Of a DNA stretch of 64,000 nt, positions 57,801-64,000 are shown piece by piece. Below the pieces are notes generated by a model. The model was not told where the DNA came from. It did not search any database and worked only from the letters and a program-made list of their open reading frames with translations. Both the position numbers and the translations under genes were made by a program. The DNA is taken from contig CM060200.1 in assembly GCA_030562195.1 (NCBI GenBank), positions 27,939,023-28,003,022 of the forward strand, written 5' to 3'. The DNA is from Nipponacmea schrenckii. Taxonomy: Eukaryota; Mollusca; Gastropoda; Lottiidae. Within the stretch, counting starts at the first letter, position 1. Each line of letters opens with the position of its first letter.

Positions 57801-60800
57801 ATCTGCAACATTTATATATTTTTCACCCCCAATATAAACAGCTGATTTTATTATTATATATATATATATATCTAGTAGTACCAGCTATAGGTGAGAGTAT
57901 AGCATCTGCAGTATTTATATATATTTTTCACCCCCAATAAAATCTGGATTCTATCATATTTTCAACCAATTGTCCAATTGTAACATTTTCAACATAGTAC
58001 TTTGTTAAAATTACTTACATAAGAGATTTAATAGACTGCTTTTACCAACATTAGGTTCACCTATTATTACAACATTGACCCCCGATCTCGATCTTTCACC
58101 TTTTCTATTATCACTTAGATGATTCTGAACTTCCCGGTATAACTTCTTAATTTCTTCATTCACTGTAAAATTTAATATCAATTTTTGACTAACCTTTAAG
58201 TTTATCTTATTAATTTCCTCTGATTATCTTTTTAAAATCAATTTGATTTGGATACATCAATTATCTAAATGTGGTCTGACTTTCTATAAAGTTATTGATC
58301 AATATCAGAACCAAAATACCACCAACTATAGATCTTGAAAATATTTCTGTGGAGTATCTAGTTGTTTTTATACCGATATTTGATACTGCTATATGAATTC
58401 AAATATATACCTATTTTACTTGATAATTTAACCTGTACGTGTTTCAAAAAGGGGTATGTAATAAACCTAGAAGTACTAAATCTATATATCTTGTGTTACG
58501 AAACATAGTATGTAATAAACCTACAAGTAGTATATCTATATTTCTTGTGTTTTGAAACGTAGTATGTAATAAACCTAGAAGTACTATATCTTGTATTACA
58601 AAACATAGTATGTAATAAACCTAGAAGTAGTATATCCATATATCTTGTGTTTTGAAACGGGGTATGTAATAAACCTTTAAGTAGTATACCTATATATTTT
58701 GTGTTTCAAAACAGGGTATGTAATAAACCTAGAAGTAGTATATCCATATATGTTTTGTTTTGAAATATAGTATGTAATAAACCTAGATATATCCATATGT
58801 CTTGTTTTCTTAATGTTCTTCTGCTTCTATATGTCTTAAAAAGATTACATAGTTACCTGTTTCAATTACATCATCTTCAATATTTTCATCTTCACCAAAA
58901 TCTATATAGGCTTCTATATTAGCTACACACTGAAGGTAAAAGCAGACATTAGAAACTTTTGATATACATATATATGATATTATGAAAATGGGATGTGACT
59001 GATAAAAACAATAGGTTAGCTTATATTGACCTTGACATTAATGTCATCAATTAATAAGTAAAAATATGATAATCTGTCATTACTTTAAATGCTATGATTG
59101 ACATAAAAAAAAGTCCTCACTTAATATTTATTATGGAAACTGAATTTTATTACACTACAAGTCTACAATTTTTAAATTGAAAGTGGTGAGCTGTATTATA
59201 AGACTCAGGATTTCTAATATGGTTATGTTTAAAAAAAGATCGATGATATGGTTTTAATCATCATACTCCAAAACTTATATAAAAAAGGACAGAAGACATC
59301 ACCTTAACAAGGATTTGTCTCCAACTCATATAAAGTTGACTTAGATCACCATCCATTTGACGAAGAGCTTGTTTACGTTGGATTTCTGTCTCAGCATGAA
59401 TTAAATCAGCCAAACCCTCCACTTCAGTAAGATCTAATTTATTGTTCATAAATGCCCTGAAAATAGAACAGAATCAGCATTTTCAATTGTGTTTTTGTTC
59501 CTTTAAGATTACAATTGGCTTTAAATTGGAAATGAAATTTGCCTGCACCCTTTAGAGAAAATAAGGGCTAAAAAATAGATACTTCACTTTTTTTGACTTT
59601 AACATTATTATCATTTTCATGACCTAAATATAACATAAGATGTTTTATCATGGTTCTTAGCAATTCCTATTGCTTTAAAGGATTATGTACAATATAAATT
59701 ATCATTTGAACAGTTCTTAGTTGAAGTTTCCTTGACTGAAATCTGCTCACCGCTTAGTAAACTCGCCAGCCTCTGCTGTGCGTAAACCTGTTATACTACC
59801 TAGAGCATCATACATAGCAGTACTCACAGCAGAACCACCATGAATCTGAAACTCTACACAATCTTCACCAGTGAAACTCTTAGGACCTGAAAATTCAAAG
59901 GGCCTTGTATGTCTATATTATCTCATCTAGACAGGGGCGTAGCGTATGGGGCCCCCAAACTTTTACTGAACTCGTCGGTAAAACGCGGCATCGGTCCGTA
60001 AAATCATGGATGGAACCGTCGGTAAAACGCGGAATCGATCGATTAAACCGATTAATTAACCTAAAAAGTCAAAACCTTGTGTTGGTTATGATCGGTTGAT
60101 AAAAGACGGCAAGGTGGGACCATCGGTAAAACCAATTAACCTAAAAAGTAAAAACCTTATGTTGGTTATGATGTTATCAGTAAACTGTCAACATTAAAAG
60201 GATCTTTTTTACTGAAACTACCGGAATCGGTCAGTATAAGTTGGTTATGACTGGAGTCTTCGGTTAAACCGATTAGTTAACCGATACTCTTGTTATTGGT
60301 TAGCTGTTCGTTATTTGAATTTGTCGGTAAAACGCGGAATTGGCCGAAAGAAGAAGGTCAAAGATGGAGACGTCGGTAAAACCGATTTGTTAACGAAAAG
60401 AGTGAAAACCTTGTGTCAGTTATGATGTTATTGGAAAACTGTTAGTCTACATAAAAAGTGATTTTTACTGAACTTGTCAGTAAAATGCAGAATAGGTCGA
60501 AAAGGCTATATAAAACATGGTTTTCCGATGAAAATTGTTAATTTTGATTGGTGGAAACGACTTCCAAAAGCATGTCAGATGAATTCTTCGGGTTTCCTGG
60601 CTTGTAAAATTTTCCGGGGAAGAACCCCCGAAACCCCCCGCCATGTCGATTAAACGCAGAATAGGTCGAAAAAGGAAAACATATGGTTTTCCGATGAAAA
60701 TTGATAATTTGGACCAGTGGAAAAGACTTCCAAAATCGCGTTAGATGTATTCTCCGGGTTTCCTAGTTTGTAAAATTATCCAGGAAAGGACCCCCGAACC

Positions 60801-61912
60801 CCCTGCCACTGCAAGGGCCAAATACAAAAGCCTTTGGCCTGCAGGACTTGCCTTGGAAAAATCACCTCTCAGTCCCCCCTCTCAGGCATATTTTAGATAC
60901 ACCCCTAATTGATATGGTTTTCAAAGGTTTAGGATTTGCTATAACGATGGTTTCGTTCGTGTATAATGTATATATACTTAGTGCGAGTAAGTTATTTTTG
61001 CCCCCGGAAGAACACCTGTTCGTCGGTAAAACTTAGACGTTACACGTGTTCGTCGGTAAAACCACCCCAGTCAAAATGATCACGCTACGCCCCTGCATCT
61101 AGAAACAGTCCGATTGACATGCAGGTATGGAATTTATATTTGTTTTTTGTGCAGGTTACTATACTTGCATGTTGTAAAGGGATAGAAAAAAAAACATTAA
61201 AAAAAATATCCAAATGATATTAGATTGATCTGAAAATCAAAATGCCACAGATCGATATTCTTTGCTCTTCGAGCTAGTTGTAATATCAGTTAGCTCGGAA
61301 GTAGAAGTTTACTTATCATGTACCAACCAATTGGCGCTTTTTTTTGTAAAAGAGCAAGGCTATAGTCATCTATCTGACACTGTGACACCCCTCAACTTTC
61401 TATTGAACTCTTCCACACATGCATATTTTGTATTGATATAATACTGTGTATGTATTTGTAAAATTAAGGTTTTTTTAAGTTGCCTGACATTTTGAAGCCA
61501 GTCTAACTGACAAGAGAAAGTTAGGAGTGCCTATTCATTTCACAAAATATTTTGCATATACAGGTACTATGTAATGAAGGACATTGTGTCATTGTTAAAA
61601 TTTTCTCATCATACCTGGAAACCATAGCAACAATCCTTTATCAATAGCTTCAAACGACACAGGATGATAAAACTTCATCAGATGACATTTTCTAGGAGCT
61701 GGTAAAGTATCTCTATTTATCACCTTTTTAACAGCTTCGGATGCCTGTGGTCCTGAAACTCTGATGACTGCAACACCACATTTACCATGTCCAGAAGACA
61801 AGGAGTAGATGGTTCCACGATTTATGAAATTTTGTGTTGACTGATCCCGAGCAGACTTTATCAATATTGTCATTGAAGAGTTACATTTCTTCAATATACT
61901 TCTTATGAACAT
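54849..61912 (-). CDS. GTPBP3: tRNA U34 modification GTPase (MnmE/TrmE family), mitochondrial
   Basis: With MTO1 this GTPase builds the 5-taurinomethyl (in bacteria carboxymethylaminomethyl) group on U34 of mitochondrial tRNAs. Eight exons: 61615-61912, 59751-59886, 59303-59456, 58857-58929, 58019-58162, 57446-57614, 55314-55709 and 54849-55083, in frame, 534 residues. The N-terminus is basic, then the TrmE fold begins ([20 protein letters not shown]). The helical domain follows ([20 protein letters not shown]). The G domain is inserted: GEPNVGKSS (255-263), IAGTTRD (switch/G2), LLSDTAG (G3) and NKID (G4). The C-terminal FCIGK motif with its essential Cys is intact. Residues 310-400 are an extended, Asn/Ser-rich G-domain insertion. 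Intron 5 carries tandem copies of the exon 6 start, and intron 1 a hAT-type MITE. Confidence 0.95.
55850..57300 (-). repeat. Inverted copy of the TGACCTTGACC-rich repeat in GTPBP3 intron 6
   Basis: Contains 'ggtcaccaaaggtcaagg' (56166 and 56648), 'aaaaccggaagtaatcatc' and flanking phrases that are the reverse of those in 43010-47260. The end near 55850 reads aactagatccccaggcttcg. It fills nearly the whole intron between exons 6 and 7. No coding frame. Confidence 0.6.
57537..57955 (-). repeat. Tandem copies of the GTPBP3 exon 6 5' edge
   Basis: Exon 6 itself (57537-57614) plus its acceptor is repeated toward higher coordinates: about 57640-57738, 57740-57822, 57826-57920 and a stub to 57955, with a unit of roughly 100 bp. 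On the gene strand copy 2 has an intact-looking acceptor (aatgtag|GTAGGAGACC) and encodes the G2 region IAGTTR before an in-frame stop. Copies 3-4 are more decayed. Confidence 0.88.
58440..58800. repeat. 55-bp minisatellite in GTPBP3 intron 4
   Basis: Seven units of 47-57 bp, each with gtatgtaataaacctagaag + tagtatatc, at about 58453, 58509, 58563, 58610, 58665, 58719 and 58770. I found no exon-derived part in the unit. Confidence 0.85.
59932..61095. mobile_element. hAT-type MITE with internal iterons, GTPBP3 intron 1
   Basis: Termini CAGGGGCGTAGCGT and the inverse ACGCTACGCCCCTG. The 8-bp direct repeat catctaga flanks both ends (59924-59931 and 61096-61103). Length 1164 bp. The phrase gtcggtaaaacgcgg recurs at about 59968, 60020 and 60324, with shorter gtcggtaaaac copies near both ends (61021, 61050), like subterminal transposase-binding repeats. 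No long coding frame. Confidence 0.92.
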
Positions 61913-62773
61913 TTTAACTTGTCATGTACCAATCAAGCGATGTAGCTTCATAAAACCATAATGCCAATATGGAAAAGATGCTCCACACGCAAAGAATTAA
62001 CAAGTTTTCAGTAGCTAGTTGCTCTTCTAGACTTCTAGATTTTATATATTTATCCTGAAGTAAAGTGTCGTTTTGTTGGTTTTGTTTACAAACATTAAAC
62101 ACGTGTACGACTAAAATAGACTTCGAAACAGAAGATATTAAAAAAAGGGAGGTAACACTGCTAAATTTCCAGACAAAATTAGTTTAGATCTATCTCTAAG
62201 CAATAATAATTTCCAGCTAAGAGATGTTTAAAAGGCACACCATAATATCATCGATTGCATTTTGCAACTGTTCCATATTCAAAGGAAATATCTTTGCCAG
62301 TTTTTCTCAACAAGTCTATAACTGAAAAAGAAAATGAAGTCCGATTGATTCAGACTGATATCAAATTTTATATGTGTTAGCTCCCTTTGATAAATCTCCA
62401 GATTAAAGTAAAAAAAATAACCGACACATGAAAACATGATGTTATAATTTATTTTTTGTAGAAACAATATTTTGTGTTGAATCTCCAAACATTTTCTCAG
62501 ATCGACTAACGGTAGGTTGGAATTGTAGCAACAAGTAGAAGTTGAGCAGCCAGATTTTAATTTTTTACATGATTTAGCTGTAACTGTAGACTAAGCATTT
62601 GTGGCTAAACGCCACCGGTATTGATTTGTTGATAAAATTCCAATTTGACCCAACCGTCAACCATACTGGAAAGTTTGTATTTCATCCACCAGAGATTTAC
62701 TCCAACATTAGTCTTAGTATAAATGCCACGCCAATTGAGATTTCATTCACCAGAGATTTAGGCTACTCCAAAT
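61913..62773. promoter_or_regulatory. Divergent interval between GTPBP3 and CDKAL1, left part
   Basis: The GTPBP3 promoter is expected just above 61912. No TATA box is obvious. An open stretch at 62599-62847 looks accidental, because a MITE begins inside it. Confidence 0.3.
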
Positions 62774-62777
62774 TTAA

Positions 62778-63243
62778 AGGGATAATAGGCGTTAGAATAC
62801 ACTCGTCCTACGGCTTATATTTGTATCTCATATTGACTGTTAGTTAAATAAGTATGCATCCCACACTTTACCAAATTTTAAAAATCCACAATAGAAATGT
62901 ATTCGGAATTTTTAAAAAAAGTGAGCCAGCGACGATTCCATTCAGTTTGAGAATAAAAGCGTCTGGTAAATCAACGCTAAAACATCATTGTGGAATTCAA
63001 CAGTAGGGGTCAAGGACGCGTGAAAACTCACATGTTAGAGTTACTTCCCTTTATATTTACATTTTTTGAAAATCGCTTGATGGATGGCTCAAGCGTTTTA
63101 TGATTAACTACTTTATTTTGGGGATTTATCGGATTTTAGAGGGATTTTGATGTATAGGTAAGTCCACTGATGGATATATACTGTTATTGTCCAAATTTGA
63201 GTGAACTTAAAATTTTATGTTCGTTCTAACGCCTATTATCCCT
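62778..63243. mobile_element. TTAA-flanked MITE
   Basis: Perfect inverted ends AGGGATAATAGGCGTTAGAA and ttctaacgcctattatccct, with TTAA on both sides (62774-62777 and 63244-63247). 466 bp, no coding frame. Confidence 0.9.
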
Positions 63244-63647
63244 TTAATTTAATAAAAATTTTACGCCAGCGACAATATAAAATTGGCGTAAGTTAGGCCT
63301 ACTTATGTCATGCCAGAGATATCCGGCGTAACATACATGATTTCCAGTATGACCATCAACACATGATCTGGCATGTTCAAAATCAGATTATTTTGAAGGA
63401 ATATGCATTATGTTTCATTCTGTGGCCTAAGCCTTAAGGTATAAACCTAGTGTAAAGTAATTGATGATTAGACTTTACGAGACAGGGGTAATGATTTGCA
63501 GTAGTCTGGCATCATGGTATCTTTTCTAATCCAAGGGCGGAACTCCTAGATGTTTGATATTTGTATTCATTAACATGTTTTTTTAACACTTTTTCACCCT
63601 GTTTATTTATTGATTATACAAAACTCGTTTGCAGAGTAGCTGTCAAA

Positions 63648-63825
63648 ATGCCTACAGATTGTGAAAAAAACATTGATGATATAGAAGATATTGTGTCTGC
63701 CAATGATGTAACTGTTGAAGATAGATTAAAAGCCAAGAAACATGTGGTACCTCGAGCTAAAAAACATCTAAAAGACAGGAATAAATCTTATAATTTAAAA
63801 GTTATTGGAGACAGTTACATTCCAG
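63648..63825 (+). CDS. CDKAL1: First coding exon of CDKAL1, tRNA-A37 methylthiotransferase
   Basis: CDKAL1 is a radical-SAM enzyme that adds a methylthio group to t6A37 of cytosolic tRNA-Lys(UUU). Only the first 59 codons are in the window. MPTDCEKNIDDIEDIVSAND matches the conserved N-terminal IDDIEDIVS segment of the family, and the exon ends at SYIPG with donor CCAG|gtatga. The catalytic domains lie beyond the window edge. An acceptor-like tttgcag at about 63627-63633 suggests a 5' non-coding exon upstream. Recognition rests on a short conserved stretch plus the basic linker. Confidence 0.82.
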
Positions 63826-64000
63826 GTATGATCTTCTTTTTCACAAGTTAAATAGTTTTACTTCTTACTAAAATTATTTTCTATCTAGTTTTCATTCTTC
63901 TTATTCTTCTTATTCTTCCAATCTGTTGAGTTAAATAATTTGGACAACATTTAGGAAAATACTAAATTTATTGTTGGAATGTTAAGAAAAGCACCAAGTG

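Noticed and set aside
62599..62847. Open frame beginning WLNATGIDLLIKFQF
   Set aside because: A MITE with defined ends begins at 62778 inside the frame, and there is no good ATG or recognised motif.

Overview
This window is eukaryotic nuclear DNA: genes are split by GT-AG introns, there is a SINE with tRNA-like promoter boxes, and DNA transposons, retroelement relics and simple tandem arrays are abundant. The sequence is AT-rich. Dispersed elements that begin TATACGCCCAC, carry (GTCC)n tracts and contain tandem units of about 160 bp resemble the 'pearl'/Helitron-like repeats of molluscs. I infer a marine lophotrochozoan, most likely a mollusc; the species cannot be named from this sequence.

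Layout. 1-1130: dispersed repeat and SINE. 1294-6189 (-): SIRT6 deacylase, six exons, with a 42-bp minisatellite and a LINE relic in its introns. 6910-8378 (+): a small unrecognised gene, modelled tentatively. 8716-9888 (+): intronless ankyrin-repeat/SOCS-box gene. 10164-11237: DNA-transposon-like element whose near-identical twin lies at 48118-49174. 12268-12984 (-): orphan putative exon. 14381-15787 (-): intronless, divergent mitochondrial EF-Tu. 16378-22117 (+): nine-exon CCCH x4 / RWD-like / CHY zinc-finger gene, divergent from EF-Tu across about 590 bp and holding five sense-oriented SINE copies in its introns. 22118-36135: gene-poor accessory block with a decayed hAT transposon (8-bp target duplication) nested in a pearl-like element, and a decayed Penelope-like retroelement with GIY-YIG and SGNH-type domains. 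36136-51365 (+): GOLM1/GOLM2-family Golgi protein, eight exons, with a long Gly/Gln repeat exon, a GC-AG intron and a 17 (or 23)-nt micro-exon; its introns hold a 22-bp satellite split by a pearl-like element and several kb of a TGACCTTGACC-rich repeat. 54849-61912 (-): GTPBP3, eight exons, with tandem copies of an exon edge in one intron and a hAT-type MITE in another. 63648 to the end (+): first coding exon of CDKAL1.

No operon logic applies. Functional themes recur: mitochondrial translation and tRNA modification (EF-Tu, GTPBP3, CDKAL1) and ubiquitin ligase adaptors (ASB). The most unusual sequence-level observation is that two unrelated genes, SIRT6 and GTPBP3, have intronic tandem arrays grown from an exon's own 5' edge. 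Each repeat therefore carries a decoy 3' splice site next to the real one. Exon joins were read by eye, using reading-frame continuity and GT/AG (one GC/AG) boundaries.
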